Positions 8,102 to 16,802 of a stretch of 37,986 nt of DNA are shown here, piece by piece. The notes under the pieces were generated by a model, which saw only the letters and a program-made list of their open reading frames with translations, did no database searches and was not told the origin of the DNA. The stretch lies in the NCBI GenBank assembly GCA_018064685.1, contig JAGHUS010000026.1, forward strand, positions 1 through 37,986, written 5' to 3'. Each line of letters opens with the position of its first letter. Within the stretch, counting starts at the first letter, position 1. Made by a program: the position numbers and the translations under genes. The DNA comes from Bacteroidales bacterium. GTDB taxonomy: Bacteria > Bacteroidota > Bacteroidia > Bacteroidales > Bacteroidaceae.

Positions 8102-10426
8102 ATGCAGCGCATATACCATATATTATTAGTTCTTCTCTGCCTTCTGGGCAGCACAGGAATGGCCGAGGCACAAGCCATCGGCGAATGGAAAGTGTACCCT
8201 GCCTATCAGATTGCCACCGAGAACGTGGCAGTGGGAAAGGTGGTCTACTCACTGATGAACGGCAATCTGCTGCGCTACGACAGCGAGGATGGCAGCGTGA
8301 AGGTCTACGACTGTCTCAACGACCTCAACGATGTGCATATCACGCACATCGCCTACTGCGAGGAGGCCAAGCGCCTTGTCCTGACATACGACAACCAGAA
8401 CATCGACCTGCTGGACCTTAATGACAATGTGCTGAATATCGCCAGCCTGAAGGACAAGACGATAAGCAACAAGAAGATAAACAGCATCAACATTCAGGGC
8501 ACGACAGCCTATCTGGCTACGGGCTTCGGCTATGTAGAGATGGACGTCAAGGAGGGTGTCATCCTGGACACCTATCAGCTGGGGCTCGACGTGGCTTCGG
8601 CCGTCGACTGCAAAGACATGGTTTGGATATGCGGTGACTTCGGTATATACAACTCACCCACATCCAACACCGACATGCATAACCTGTCATCGTGGAAACG
8701 AGTGAACTCAACGTCGGGATGGAAACAGCTGCTGCCCTTCAACAACGAGGTATTCCTGCGCTATCGCACTGGCATTCATCATCTTGGCGGCACAACATCA
8801 GGACTGTTGCTTTCCGGCACCTTCGACTACATGAAACAGCTGTCCGATGGTACGCTGTGCATCGGCAACTCGTCAGCCATCCATTTCGTCGACGAATCGA
8901 ACAAGGTGCAGACCGTGCCCTTCAACAACGGGTGGCAGGATATCTCATTGTCATCTTCCAAACTGTTCTGGGCCAGCGAGGGAGAAAAGGGATTGCGTCC
9001 CTACAAGTTTGCCGACAACACCTTCGTGCCGGGCAGCGAGGTCATACAACCCAACAGTCCGCGACACGATCTTTTTTATAGAATGCAGTATGTCACCAAC
9101 AGCAAGGGCGACTACCGACTGCTGGTGGCAGGTGGCATGAACTCGGGCAACAACACCTATACAACTCCCTTCACCGCCTATCTGGACAATGGCGAGTGGA
9201 CGAACTTCGACGAGTCGCCTGCCAGCGAACTGCTGCCTGGTGTGACACAGGTCAACACCACCGATCTGGTACAGGACCCAAAGGACGATACACATCACTT
9301 TGCCGGTACATGGCGCAACGGACTGAAAGAATACAAGAACGGAAAGCTGGTGAAGATATACCACAGCGACAACAGTCCCATACGCAGCATCTTGCCCGAC
9401 AACAAATATTACCACCAGTACGAGACTGCCACAGCCACACAGTATGACAGCGAAGGTAATCTGTGGCTTGCCAACCAGCACACCGACACCATCGTGCGCT
9501 TCATCACGCCCACGGGAAAGTGGCACGCACTGAACTATAACGAACTGAAGGGCGTGGAGTTCGTGTCCACCTACCTCTTCTCGTCCAGCGGCATCAACTT
9601 CCTCGAGTGCCAGTTCTGGCCCATCATGGGTTTCTTTGCCTTCGACACCAATGGCACTCTCACCAATGTGCGCGACGACAAGCACAAACTCATCACAACC
9701 GTTGTCAACCAGGACGGAACGAGCTATAATCCCGGTTCGTGCTACTGCATGACCGAGGACTTGGATGGCCGCATCTGGTGCGGAACGCAGATGGGACTGT
9801 TCGTCATCGACGATGCCACACAGGTCTTCGATGACGACTTCCGCTTCACACAGGTCAAGATAGCACGCAACGACGGATCGGGACTGGCCGACTACCTGCT
9901 CAATGGAGTATGCATCCAGTGCATCGCCGTCGACGGTGGCAACCGTAAGTGGATTGGCACCGAGAGCAATGGCATCTACCTGGTCAGTGCCGATGGCACC
10001 GAGATGATACAACACTTCCAGGCCGACAATAGTCCGCTGCTGTCCGACAACGTGCAGACCATCGCCATCCACCCCAAGACGGGCGAAGTGATGATTGGTA
10101 CGGACAAGGGACTGTGCAGCTACATAAGCGATGCTACCGAGGCTGAAAAGGAACTGTCGAAGAACAACGTCACGGCCTACCCCAACCCTGTAGCCCCCGA
10201 CCATACGGGTCCCATCCGCATCGAAGGCCTCACCTTCAATGCCGAGGTTAAAATATGTACGGTAGGCGGTCAGCTCGTTTGGAGCGGCGTGTCCAACGGT
10301 GGCACCTGCACTTGGAATGGTTGCAACAAACAAGGCCGACGCGTAGCCAGTGGCGTCTACAACGTCATCTCGAACACCGAAGACGGCAACAAAGCCGTCG
10401 TCTGTCGCATCGTAGTGATAAGATAA
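8102..10426 (+). CDS. porZ: PorZ-like type IX secretion beta-propeller protein
   Basis: A 774-residue exported protein. Residues 1-24 form a signal peptide ending AEAQ. The body is made of beta-propeller blades, including repeats such as LWLANQHTDTIVRF, RIWCGTQMGLFVIDD and RKWIGTESNGIYLVS, as in two-component-regulator-type propellers and PorZ. The last ~85 residues (from NNVTAYPNPV to the end) form a beta-sandwich tail like type IX sorting domains, with GRRVASGVYNV. In Porphyromonas, PorZ works with PorU, PorV and PorQ at the outer surface, where cargo is processed and attached to lipopolysaccharide. I chose Met8102 because the signal peptide starts there; the 12 codons upstream come from a repeat. 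The main alternative is another propeller protein with a type IX tail. Confidence 0.8.
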   Translation: MQRIYHILLVLLCLLGSTGMAEAQAIGEWKVYPAYQIATENVAVGKVVYSLMNGNLLRYDSEDGSVKVYDCLNDLNDVHITHIAYCEEAKRLVLTYDNQNIDLLDLNDNVLNIASLKDKTISNKKINSINIQGTTAYLATGFGYVEMDVKEGVILDTYQLGLDVASAVDCKDMVWICGDFGIYNSPTSNTDMHNLSSWKRVNSTSGWKQLLPFNNEVFLRYRTGIHHLGGTTSGLLLSGTFDYMKQLSDGTLCIGNSSAIHFVDESNKVQTVPFNNGWQDISLSSSKLFWASEGEKGLRPYKFADNTFVPGSEVIQPNSPRHDLFYRMQYVTNSKGDYRLLVAGGMNSGNNTYTTPFTAYLDNGEWTNFDESPASELLPGVTQVNTTDLVQDPKDDTHHFAGTWRNGLKEYKNGKLVKIYHSDNSPIRSILPDNKYYHQYETATATQYDSEGNLWLANQHTDTIVRFITPTGKWHALNYNELKGVEFVSTYLFSSSGINFLECQFWPIMGFFAFDTNGTLTNVRDDKHKLITTVVNQDGTSYNPGSCYCMTEDLDGRIWCGTQMGLFVIDDATQVFDDDFRFTQVKIARNDGSGLADYLLNGVCIQCIAVDGGNRKWIGTESNGIYLVSADGTEMIQHFQADNSPLLSDNVQTIAIHPKTGEVMIGTDKGLCSYISDATEAEKELSKNNVTAYPNPVAPDHTGPIRIEGLTFNAEVKICTVGGQLVWSGVSNGGTCTWNGCNKQGRRVASGVYNVISNTEDGNKAVVCRIVVIR

Positions 10427-10550
10427 GAGTTTAGAGCTTAGAGCTTAGAGTAGTTGATGAGTGTTGGAGTTTTAACCGTTTAAACGATTAAACGATTAAA
10501 CGATTAAACGACTAAACGTTTAACCGTCTAACCGACAAACCGATAAACCG
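10427..10550. repeat. 8 bp word repeats (TTAAACGA, AGAGCTTA)
   Basis: From 10472 to 10550 an 8 bp word (TTAAACGA and variants such as CTAACCGA) repeats about ten times in register. A shorter run of AGAGCTTA sits at 10427-10451. The array separates the PorZ-like gene from the convergent HAD-thioesterase gene. Confidence 0.85.
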
Positions 10551-10553
10551 TCC

Positions 10554-11789
10554 CTACCCTCTCTTCTTCATTACCGCATTGATGACGCGGATGCTACTGA
10601 CAAGTTTACCAGTAGAGGTGAAGACGTCCACATTCCACACATGACTGCTGCGGCCTAGATGAACGGGTGTGCAGACGGCACGTACCGTGTCGCCCTCGTG
10701 GGCCGAACTGACGTGATTGCCACTCACTTGCATACCCACAACCGTCTCGTCGGGCTTGCATGCCACCATACTGCCCAGTCCGGCCACCGTCTCGGCCAAG
10801 GCCAGTGTGGCACCACCATGCAGGATGCCGAAAGGCTGACGGTTGCGATGATCGACAGGCATGGTTGCCTCCACACGTTCGGGACTGGCAAAGGTATATT
10901 GGATGCCAAGGTTGCCCATCAACGTATCCTTAGACTGTGCATTGAGGGCATCGATGGGAATCTCCGAAGACTGCACCTCCGACACGATGGCACGCTCGAT
11001 AGCCACCGCTGCGCCATCCTCGTCATTGCTCAGCGTGGTGAAATCGGCGCAGAGACGTACGGCCTCAGTAGCATTGGCCATGGCAATGCCCGTACCCGCC
11101 ATCTGTATCATATTGATGTCCGCAGCGCCATCGCCAATGGCAATGACCTCGTCCATGCCAACACCCATCTTCTGCACCAAAGCACTCATGGCATAGCTCT
11201 TACCCACCTGGTAGCCAACAACTTCGAGCATATAGGGATTGGAGTGAATGGTGTCCATAACACCGTTCAGGTGGCGCTGCATGTGGTCCTCCAAACCACT
11301 CAGTTTCTCCTCATCGTCCGAGAACAGCATCACCTCGCTAGGCCAGTCCTCGACAGCCATGCTCAACTGGTCTACCAGACGCAGCTTCATGCCGTTCATC
11401 TTCGCCTCGTCGATGATATGAGGATTCGTGATGTCCGTGCTCACCACCTCATCGCCGTCGTAGTAAGCCATCGTCATACCCGTCTTGGCAGCCTTCTTCT
11501 CCAGGTAAGGCATCATCTGCGGGTCGATGCTTCTCTCGAAAAGAATCTCGCCAGTGCGTGCACTGATGACTTGAGCACCATTGTACGAGATGATGTAGCC
11601 ATCGTATACATCCAGATCGATGGCTTTGGCCAGAGGCAGGATGCCATAGGTGGGGCGACCGCTGGCCAGTGCCACCTTAATGCCAATAGACTGTACCTTT
11701 CGCAAAGTGGCGATGGTACGTTTCGTTATCTCACGCTGACTGTTTAGCAAGGTGCCGTCAACATCAAGCACCAACAATTTGTATTTCAT
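10554..11789 (-). CDS. HAD phosphatase fused to hotdog thioesterase
   Basis: A 411-residue two-domain enzyme. Residues 1-270 are a Cof-type HAD phosphatase: LDVDGTLL with D9 and D11, SGR (motif II region), a cap domain, K199-region lysine, and IGDGAADINMI (motif IV). Residues about 285-411 are a PaaI-like hotdog thioesterase with GILHGGATLALAE (H324, G325, G326 and E333 of the active site). Fusions of this layout in Bacteroides fragilis and Porphyromonas gingivalis have, as I recall, been tied to 1,4-dihydroxy-2-naphthoyl-CoA hydrolysis in menaquinone synthesis, so that is the likely thioesterase role. The physiological substrate of the HAD part is unclear. No other men gene is in the window. 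Confidence 0.9.
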   Translation of the reverse strand: MKYKLLVLDVDGTLLNSQREITKRTIATLRKVQSIGIKVALASGRPTYGILPLAKAIDLDVYDGYIISYNGAQVISARTGEILFERSIDPQMMPYLEKKAAKTGMTMAYYDGDEVVSTDITNPHIIDEAKMNGMKLRLVDQLSMAVEDWPSEVMLFSDDEEKLSGLEDHMQRHLNGVMDTIHSNPYMLEVVGYQVGKSYAMSALVQKMGVGMDEVIAIGDGAADINMIQMAGTGIAMANATEAVRLCADFTTLSNDEDGAAVAIERAIVSEVQSSEIPIDALNAQSKDTLMGNLGIQYTFASPERVEATMPVDHRNRQPFGILHGGATLALAETVAGLGSMVACKPDETVVGMQVSGNHVSSAHEGDTVRAVCTPVHLGRSSHVWNVDVFTSTGKLVSSIRVINAVMKKRG

Positions 11790-11795
11790 GGCGAT

Positions 11796-12012
11796 AGGTT
11801 ATGAGGTTATGAGGTTTTGAGGTTTTGAGGTTATGAGGTTTTGAGGTTATAAGGTTTTGAGGTTATGAGGTTTTACGGTTATAAGGTTGTGAGGTTATGG
11901 GGTTATGGGGTTATGGGGTTTTACGGTTATAAGGTTATACGGAAATTACACAACCCTGTTCAATTATGAATTATGAATTGAGAATTGTGAATTATGAATT
12001 GTGAATTATGAA
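11796..12012. repeat. 8 bp word repeats (GAGGTTAT/GAGGTTTT) then AATTATGA words
   Basis: From 11796 to about 11941 an 8 bp word of the form GAGGTTAT, GAGGTTTT or GGGGTTAT repeats about eighteen times in strict register. From 11962 to 12012 a second family, TGAATTA-type words, runs up to the stop codon of the penicillin-binding protein gene. No coding sequence is visible. Confidence 0.9.
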
Positions 12013-13098
12013 TTATGAATTGCGAAAGCCTCCGCACAGAATGACACACACATCATCCTGATAGTCACGTCCCACGGCGGCCTTGGGTATGCCCTGGTTC
12101 ATGATGCTGAAAGCCAGGATGTGTCCCGAAGAATGGCGGCAGTAGCCGGAGAGGGTGCTGACACCCGTCACGGTACCCGTCTTGGCATGCACGTTGCCCT
12201 CGGCCACAGTGCCTTTCATACGCTTCGAGAGTGTACCATCCACACCGGCGATGGGCAGAGCGGGATACAGGGCGTCGTAGATATCCTTATGCTGATAGGC
12301 ATGGCGAAGGAGCATCAGCAACAAGCGGGGCGACAGATAGTTATAGAGCGAGACACCGCTGCCATCGGCAATGACATAGTCCGAGAACGTGCCGCCGGTC
12401 TTCCTCACCACCTCATCGACCTTTGCCACGCAGTCCTTGCGCTTCACACGCTTCAGGTCGCGATTGGCGGTCAGTTGCCAGAACATACTCTCTGCCAACA
12501 TATTATCACTCTTCTTCATCATCGGCACAAGTATGTTGCCCAGTGTGCGCTCGTACTTCTCGTAGTAGAGCGTGTCAGCATTCCACCGCGAACCGCCACC
12601 ATTAAAGTCACGGATGCCGGTCTCGTCATCATCCCAGCACCAGCCCCATCCAGGCGAGAGGATGGTGGGATAATAGCGGTAGTTGGTGCCCAAGAGGTCG
12701 AGGGCCGTAATGGCGGTGACAAGTTTCTGGTTGCTGGCAGGACGCATACGCTGGTCGGCATTCAGCGAGAAGATCATCTTGTCGTCGGTAAGGTCGTAGA
12801 CACACAAGCCCAGCTGTGTACTCTCGAACAGTGGGATATTGGCAATGGAATCCAAGCGTTCCTGCAGCTGTCCCTGCCACGTGGCAGTCGACAACTTCTG
12901 CACCTTATTTATATTATAGCGAGCAGCGCTAAAGGATTCGCCTTCCGCATCGCTCTTGACAGGGTCGGTCTGTTCCGTTATCACATGTACGGGAATATCA
13001 GGCTTCACCTTGACGGGTTGATGAGCCAACTTAGCCGTACGGCACGCTGACAAGAGCAGTACTATGGCAGTAAACGAAATCCAGTTCTTTGCGGTCAT
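12013..13098 (-). CDS. Penicillin-binding lipoprotein, PBP4/DacB-like, compact
   Basis: A 361-residue D-alanyl-D-alanine carboxypeptidase/endopeptidase of the S13 (PBP4) type, acting on peptidoglycan in the periplasm. The three active-site motifs are present: S122-N-Q-K125, S197-D-N199 and K306-T-G308. The N-terminus has a lipoprotein signal with LLLSAC (Cys19), so it should be membrane-anchored. Spacing between the first and second motifs is only about 75 residues; in E. coli PBP4 a long extra domain lies there, so this is a short version. The minus-strand promoter TTTG-N19-TAACTTTG lies just upstream. It is divergent from nadB. Activity is likely, but its exact role (carboxypeptidase or endopeptidase) cannot be told from sequence. 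Confidence 0.88.
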   Translation of the reverse strand: MTAKNWISFTAIVLLLSACRTAKLAHQPVKVKPDIPVHVITEQTDPVKSDAEGESFSAARYNINKVQKLSTATWQGQLQERLDSIANIPLFESTQLGLCVYDLTDDKMIFSLNADQRMRPASNQKLVTAITALDLLGTNYRYYPTILSPGWGWCWDDDETGIRDFNGGGSRWNADTLYYEKYERTLGNILVPMMKKSDNMLAESMFWQLTANRDLKRVKRKDCVAKVDEVVRKTGGTFSDYVIADGSGVSLYNYLSPRLLLMLLRHAYQHKDIYDALYPALPIAGVDGTLSKRMKGTVAEGNVHAKTGTVTGVSTLSGYCRHSSGHILAFSIMNQGIPKAAVGRDYQDDVCVILCGGFRNS

Positions 13099-13126
13099 AA
13101 TTGTTCCATTTGTAAGTTTGATGCAG

Positions 13127-13157
13127 CAAAGTTAGTGTTTTTTTTATAAAAAGCAAA
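13127..13157 (-). promoter_or_regulatory. Promoter of the penicillin-binding protein gene
   Basis: On the minus strand TTTG (13154-13157), 19 bases, then TAACTTTG (13127-13134) make a near-ideal Bacteroidetes promoter. The start codon is 28 bases downstream of the -7 element. Confidence 0.8.
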
Positions 13158-13187
13158 TTTTCCGAACCAACCAATCATTTTTTTGCG

Positions 13188-13195
13188 TAGTTTTG
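13188..13195 (+). promoter_or_regulatory. Probable nadB promoter -7 element (TAGTTTTG)
   Basis: TAGTTTTG matches TAnnTTTG on the plus strand, 73 bases before the nadB ATG. No clear TTTG is seen at the -33 position. The intervening leader contains GTGTACACAC, a short perfect dyad at about 13211-13220 that might bind a regulator. Confidence 0.55.
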
Positions 13196-13268
13196 TAGTC
13201 GCTAAGCAATGTGTACACACATTTTGTGATTGTCAAACAAGTAAATTGTATTATCGTACCATAATATC

Positions 13269-14858
13269 ATGATTCGTAAATTTGATTTCCTCATTATCGG
13301 CGGCGGCGTTGCCGGAATGAGCTACGCTCTGAAAGTAAGTAAGAGCGGCAAGGGAAAGGTGGCGTTGGTATGCAAGACCACACTGGACGAGGCCAACACC
13401 GCCAAAGCGCAAGGCGGCATCGCATCGGTTACCAACCTGAAGGTTGATAATTTTGAGAAACACATCCAGGACACCATGGTGGCTGGCGACTACATCAGCG
13501 ACCCTGATGCTGTGAAACAAGTGGTGGAAGGTGGTCCTGCCGGTATCGCCGACCTCGTAAAATGGGGCGTGAACTTCGACAAGGACGCCGAAGGCAACTT
13601 CGACCTGCATCGCGAAGGCGGTCACTGTGAGTTCCGCATCCTGCACCATGCCGACGACACGGGCTTCGAGATTCAGCGCGGACTGATGGAGGCTGTACGT
13701 CAGGATCCCAATATCACCGTGCTGGAGAACCATTTTGCCGTAGAGATCATCACCCAGCACCACATGGGCATACGCGTTACACGTCGCACCCCCGACATCG
13801 TGTGCTACGGCGCCTATATCCTGAATCCCGACACACAGAAGATCGACACCTACCTGTCGAAGGTGACACTCGTAGCCACAGGTGGTACGGGTGCCGTATA
13901 CGCCACGACTACCAATCCCAACATCGCCACTGGCGACGGCATCGCCATGGTATACCGTGCCAAGGGTAAGGTGAAGGACATGGAGTTCGTGCAGTTCCAC
14001 CCCACAGCCCTCTACAACCCCGCCGAGCGTCATCCAGCCTACCTCATCACCGAGGCTATGCGCGGTTATGGCGGCATCCTGAAGCTGCCCAACGGCGAGG
14101 AGTTTATGCAGAAGTACGACGAGCGTCTGTCATTGGCTCCACGCGACATCGTGGCACGCGCCATCGACAACGAGATGAAGATTCATGGCATCGACCACGT
14201 ATGTCTGGACGTGACACACAAGGACCCCGAAGAGACGAAGCATCACTTCCCCAACATCTACGCCAAGTGCCTCAGCATCGGCGTGGACATAACCAAGCAG
14301 ATGATTCCCGTGGCTCCCTGTGCCCACTATATGTGCGGCGGCATCCAGGTCGACCTCGACGCGCAGTCTAGCATCCAGCGCCTGTATGCTGTGGGCGAAT
14401 GTTCGTGCACCGGTCTGCATGGCGGCAACCGTCTGGCCAGCAACTCACTCATCGAGGCCGTAGTCTATGCCGACGCAGCTGCCAAGCACAGCCTGGAGGT
14501 CATCGACCAGTATGAGTTCAACGACAAGATACCCGAGTGGAACGACGAGGGTACGATGACGAACGAGGAGAAGGTGCTCATCGCACAGGATGCACGCGAG
14601 GTGAACCAGATCATGTCTACCTACGTGGGCATCGTGCGCAGCAACCTGCGCCTGCACCGCGCCTGGGAGCGTCTCGACCTGCTGTACGAAGAGACCGAGC
14701 ACCTCTTCAAGCGTGTGAAGCCCACCAAGGACATCTGCGAACTGCGCAACATGATCAACGTGGGCTACCTCATCACCCGCCAGGCACTCGAGCGCAAGGA
14801 GAGCCGAGGTCTGCACTACACGGTAGACTATCCCAAGCACGCTTTGGACAAAAAATAA
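13269..14858 (+). CDS. nadB: L-aspartate oxidase
   Basis: A 529-residue FAD-dependent oxidase that converts L-aspartate to iminoaspartate, the first step of de novo NAD synthesis. The N-terminal FAD-binding motif is IIGGGVAGMSYA. TAKAQGGIA follows, then REGGHCEFRILH, the HPTAL segment of the succinate dehydrogenase/NadB superfamily, and near the C-terminus the flavin-contacting GECSCTGLHGGNRLASNSL. The gap before SLIEA and the short helical C-terminal domain favour NadB over fumarate reductase FrdA; no iron-sulfur or membrane subunit gene is adjacent. nadA and nadC are not in the window. It is divergent from the penicillin-binding protein gene and followed by an 8 bp word repeat. Confidence 0.93.
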   Translation: MIRKFDFLIIGGGVAGMSYALKVSKSGKGKVALVCKTTLDEANTAKAQGGIASVTNLKVDNFEKHIQDTMVAGDYISDPDAVKQVVEGGPAGIADLVKWGVNFDKDAEGNFDLHREGGHCEFRILHHADDTGFEIQRGLMEAVRQDPNITVLENHFAVEIITQHHMGIRVTRRTPDIVCYGAYILNPDTQKIDTYLSKVTLVATGGTGAVYATTTNPNIATGDGIAMVYRAKGKVKDMEFVQFHPTALYNPAERHPAYLITEAMRGYGGILKLPNGEEFMQKYDERLSLAPRDIVARAIDNEMKIHGIDHVCLDVTHKDPEETKHHFPNIYAKCLSIGVDITKQMIPVAPCAHYMCGGIQVDLDAQSSIQRLYAVGECSCTGLHGGNRLASNSLIEAVVYADAAAKHSLEVIDQYEFNDKIPEWNDEGTMTNEEKVLIAQDAREVNQIMSTYVGIVRSNLRLHRAWERLDLLYEETEHLFKRVKPTKDICELRNMINVGYLITRQALERKESRGLHYTVDYPKHALDKK

Positions 14859-14863
14859 GGAGG

Positions 14864-14966
14864 AGGTTTTGAGGTTTTGAGGTTAAACGAATAATCGAAT
14901 AATCGAGTAAACGAATAATCGAGTAAACGAATAATCGAAAAACCGAAAAACCGAATAACCGAAAAA
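14864..14966. repeat. 8 bp word repeats (GAGGTTTT, then CGAATAAT)
   Basis: Two GAGGTTTT words lead into about ten in-register 8 bp words of the form CGAATAAT, CGAGTAAA or CGAAAAAC. The array lies between nadB and the ECF sigma promoter. Confidence 0.85.
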
Positions 14967-14982
14967 AAATCAGAAAAAGCTG

Positions 14983-15006
14983 TAACTTTTTACAAACTCA
15001 ATCGTC
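14983..15006 (+). promoter_or_regulatory. ECF-type promoter upstream of the sigma factor gene
   Basis: TGTAAC (14981-14986), a 16-base spacer and CGTC (15003-15006) match the usual ECF sigma promoter layout (AAC at -35, CGTC at -10) rather than the housekeeping TAnnTTTG type. The sigma gene starts 15 bases later, so self-activation is likely. Confidence 0.6.
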
Positions 15007-15021
15007 TTACCCTATAGAGCG

Positions 15022-15531
15022 ATGAATGAAACCCGATTTCGCGAAGACATACTTCCACTAAAGGACAAGCTCTTTCGCATGGCCCTGCGTATCACCCTCA
15101 ACCGCGAGGAGGCAGAGGACATTGTGCAGGACACCCTTCTCAAGGTATGGGAGAAACGCGATTCGTGGAATCAGATAGCCTCCATCGAGGCCTACTGCAC
15201 TACCATCTGCCGCAACCTGGCGCTCGACCGCAACAGCGCAGCACGCAACAGCAATCTGCAGCTCGACGAGAACATGGACAGTGCACCGCTCAGCACCACG
15301 CCCTTCGAGGAGCTCAGCCAACGCGAGCAAATCGAAAACACGCAGAGGCTCATTGACAGTCTGCCAGAACTATGGCGAAGCATTATGCTGCTGCGCGACG
15401 TGGAAGGCAAACGATATGACGAGATTGCCACCATGCTTTCCGTCAGCGAGAGCCAAGTAAAGGTTTATCTGCATAGGGCACGAACCCGACTGCGCGAACA
15501 AATGACTAAAGTCGAAAAATATGGATTATAA
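15022..15531 (+). CDS. ECF-family RNA polymerase sigma factor
   Basis: A 169-residue sigma-70 family factor of the extracytoplasmic function type. Region 2 covers roughly residues 10-75, with EEAEDIVQDTLLKVWEK and the YCTTICRNLALD segment. Region 4 covers about 108-160, with the helix-turn-helix RYDEIATMLSVSESQVKVYL and the HRARTRLRE end. It directs RNA polymerase to a small set of promoters. The gene overlaps the next one by 11 bases, which is typical for a sigma and its membrane-bound partner. An ECF-like promoter just upstream suggests autoregulation. The regulon and signal cannot be told from this sequence. Confidence 0.93.
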   Translation: MNETRFREDILPLKDKLFRMALRITLNREEAEDIVQDTLLKVWEKRDSWNQIASIEAYCTTICRNLALDRNSAARNSNLQLDENMDSAPLSTTPFEELSQREQIENTQRLIDSLPELWRSIMLLRDVEGKRYDEIATMLSVSESQVKVYLHRARTRLREQMTKVEKYGL

Positions 15532-16024
15532 GTACATCGAACAATTGCTTGAACGCTACTGGGCATGCGAGACAACGCTCCAGGAAGAGAGCATTCTGCG
15601 CAATTTCTTTGCCCAGAACGATGTGCCTGCCAGCCTGATGCCCTACAAAAGCATCTTCCAGTGTCAGGTATCCACAGCCGAGCAACATCTATCGGACAAT
15701 TTCGACAAACGCATCCTGAGCCTCATCGAGAAGGAGCAGAAAGAGAGCGAGAAGGACACCGTCAAGGTGCGCAAGGTGGCCATGAGCTACCGCCTCCGCC
15801 CCTTCCTCAAGGCAGCAGCCGTCGTGGCTATCGTACTGTGCTTCTCTATGGCCGTACAGACTGCCATGGAGCACGACCAGGACCAGCAAACGTCCAACGT
15901 CATAAACCTGCCTCCCCAGATAGTGCGTGGCGACATCGAGACCGCCAACGCCACCACCAGCAGCATCGTCACCGACAGTCTGGATCGCGTACAGATCAAC
16001 AAGACGACGACCGTGGGCGACTAA
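15521..16024 (+). CDS. Putative membrane-bound anti-sigma partner
   Basis: A 167-residue protein with a soluble N-terminal part (about 1-90), one hydrophobic segment (about 94-116, FLKAAAVVAIVLCFSMAV) and a C-terminal tail rich in Thr, Ser and Asn. This topology, and the 11-base overlap with the ECF sigma gene, suggest an anti-sigma factor with its sigma-binding part in the cytoplasm and a short periplasmic tail. No zinc-binding anti-sigma motif (HxxxCxxC) is present and I recognise no named domain, so the assignment rests on position and topology. A terminator follows about 105 bases downstream. Confidence 0.65.
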   Translation: MDYKYIEQLLERYWACETTLQEESILRNFFAQNDVPASLMPYKSIFQCQVSTAEQHLSDNFDKRILSLIEKEQKESEKDTVKVRKVAMSYRLRPFLKAAAVVAIVLCFSMAVQTAMEHDQDQQTSNVINLPPQIVRGDIETANATTSSIVTDSLDRVQINKTTTVGD

Positions 16025-16130
16025 GCGGGGGGGAGAACCAACATCAGCACATTTTAGCTTTTTCTATAAACCGTTAGTAAAGAATCTAAACCAAACGAGA
16101 CGTTCATAATCCAAGACGTCCGGAAAGACA

Positions 16131-16165
16131 AAGGGTGACCGCGAGGTCGCCCTTCTTTCTTTTTC
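16131..16165 (+). terminator. Rho-independent terminator after the sigma operon
   Basis: AAGGGTGACC, a GCGA loop and GGTCGCCCTT form a 10 bp stem with one G-U pair. It is followed by CTTTCTTTTTC, a T-rich tract on the plus strand. Confidence 0.85.
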
Positions 16166-16289
16166 AGGGATGACGAATCAAATCACGATAAGCCCAAATG
16201 ATATAATCACAGCCACCACCCAGATTTTCCACGATTCACTTGCACTCTTCCACCAACAGCGTCTAACCTACTAACATGCAATATGTTTT

Positions 16290-16700
16290 ACCAGTGCAAG
16301 TCCCCCGTTTCACTTGCACTAGTCTTGCACCAGTCTTGCACAACTTTCGCTCACATCGTGCTGCAGCATTTTTCAAATTCTTATGCGGATATCATTGCTT
16401 TATGCACGGACTTTTGTGCGGTACACGCACGGTGTACCGAAGGGTACATGCATGGTGTACCGAAGGGTACATGCGTGGTGTACCGAAGGGTACACGCATG
16501 ATGTACCGGACGACGTATGCTACAAGAAGCTTACAACTGATGCCGGGTGAATATCGAAACATGCGTCAAGTGAGAGGTAAAAAGCATGCATGTATAGTGC
16601 AAGACCAGTGCATGACTAGTGCAAGAGTCATGCACCTCGTAACGCCGTATGATTCAGCGCGCTACGAGGTTAGTGCAAGTAGTGCATGCGAAAAGTTCAA
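16290..16700. repeat. Non-coding region dense in inverted and direct repeats
   Basis: Positions 16025-16802 hold no convincing gene. Within them, 16313-16341 and 16597-16625 are 29 bp inverted repeats matching at 26 positions. Each is itself made of an 11 bp-spaced word (CTTGCAC on the left, AGTGCAAG or AGTGCATG on the right). The same word also occurs singly at 16292-16300 and 16671-16679. A second dyad, CCTCGTA (16635-16641) with TACGAGG (16663-16669), lies to the right. The centre contains the 23 bp tandem hairpins listed separately. The flanking genes point towards it. It could fold as RNA, act as a DNA structure, or be a decayed element; I cannot decide. Confidence 0.7.
16431..16499. repeat. 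Three tandem 23 bp hairpin units
   Basis: Units 16431-16453, 16454-16476 and 16477-16499 differ at only a few positions, and a decayed fourth begins at 16500. Each contains TGTACC-GAAG-GGTACA or close to it, a 6 bp stem with a four-base loop. The preceding GGTACAC (16420-16426) can pair with GTGTACC in the first unit, offering an alternative fold. The units are contiguous with no spacers, so this is not a CRISPR array. Confidence 0.85.
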
Positions 16701-16802
16701 AAACTCCTGTGCAGACACTGTGTTGCGGCTCACCACATTGCCGGTTGCGAGGTTCGCCACCACCTTTCTCTGCAGCAACCATTACACCAGCATTAGCAGG
16801 AA

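Noticed and set aside
8951..10333. 460-codon open frame on the minus strand
   Set aside because: Antisense to the PorZ-like gene, with no domain features or promoter.
13269..14858. Fumarate reductase or succinate dehydrogenase flavoprotein
   Set aside because: Length, the ECSCTGLHGGNRLASNSL segment and the absence of iron-sulfur and membrane subunit genes fit L-aspartate oxidase better.
16431..16499. Possible CRISPR array
   Set aside because: The 23 bp units follow each other directly without unique spacers, there are only three, and no cas gene is nearby.
16635..16669. Possible integron attC-like site
   Set aside because: There is a dyad, but the expected RYYYAAC and GTTRRRY ends are missing and there is no integrase gene.
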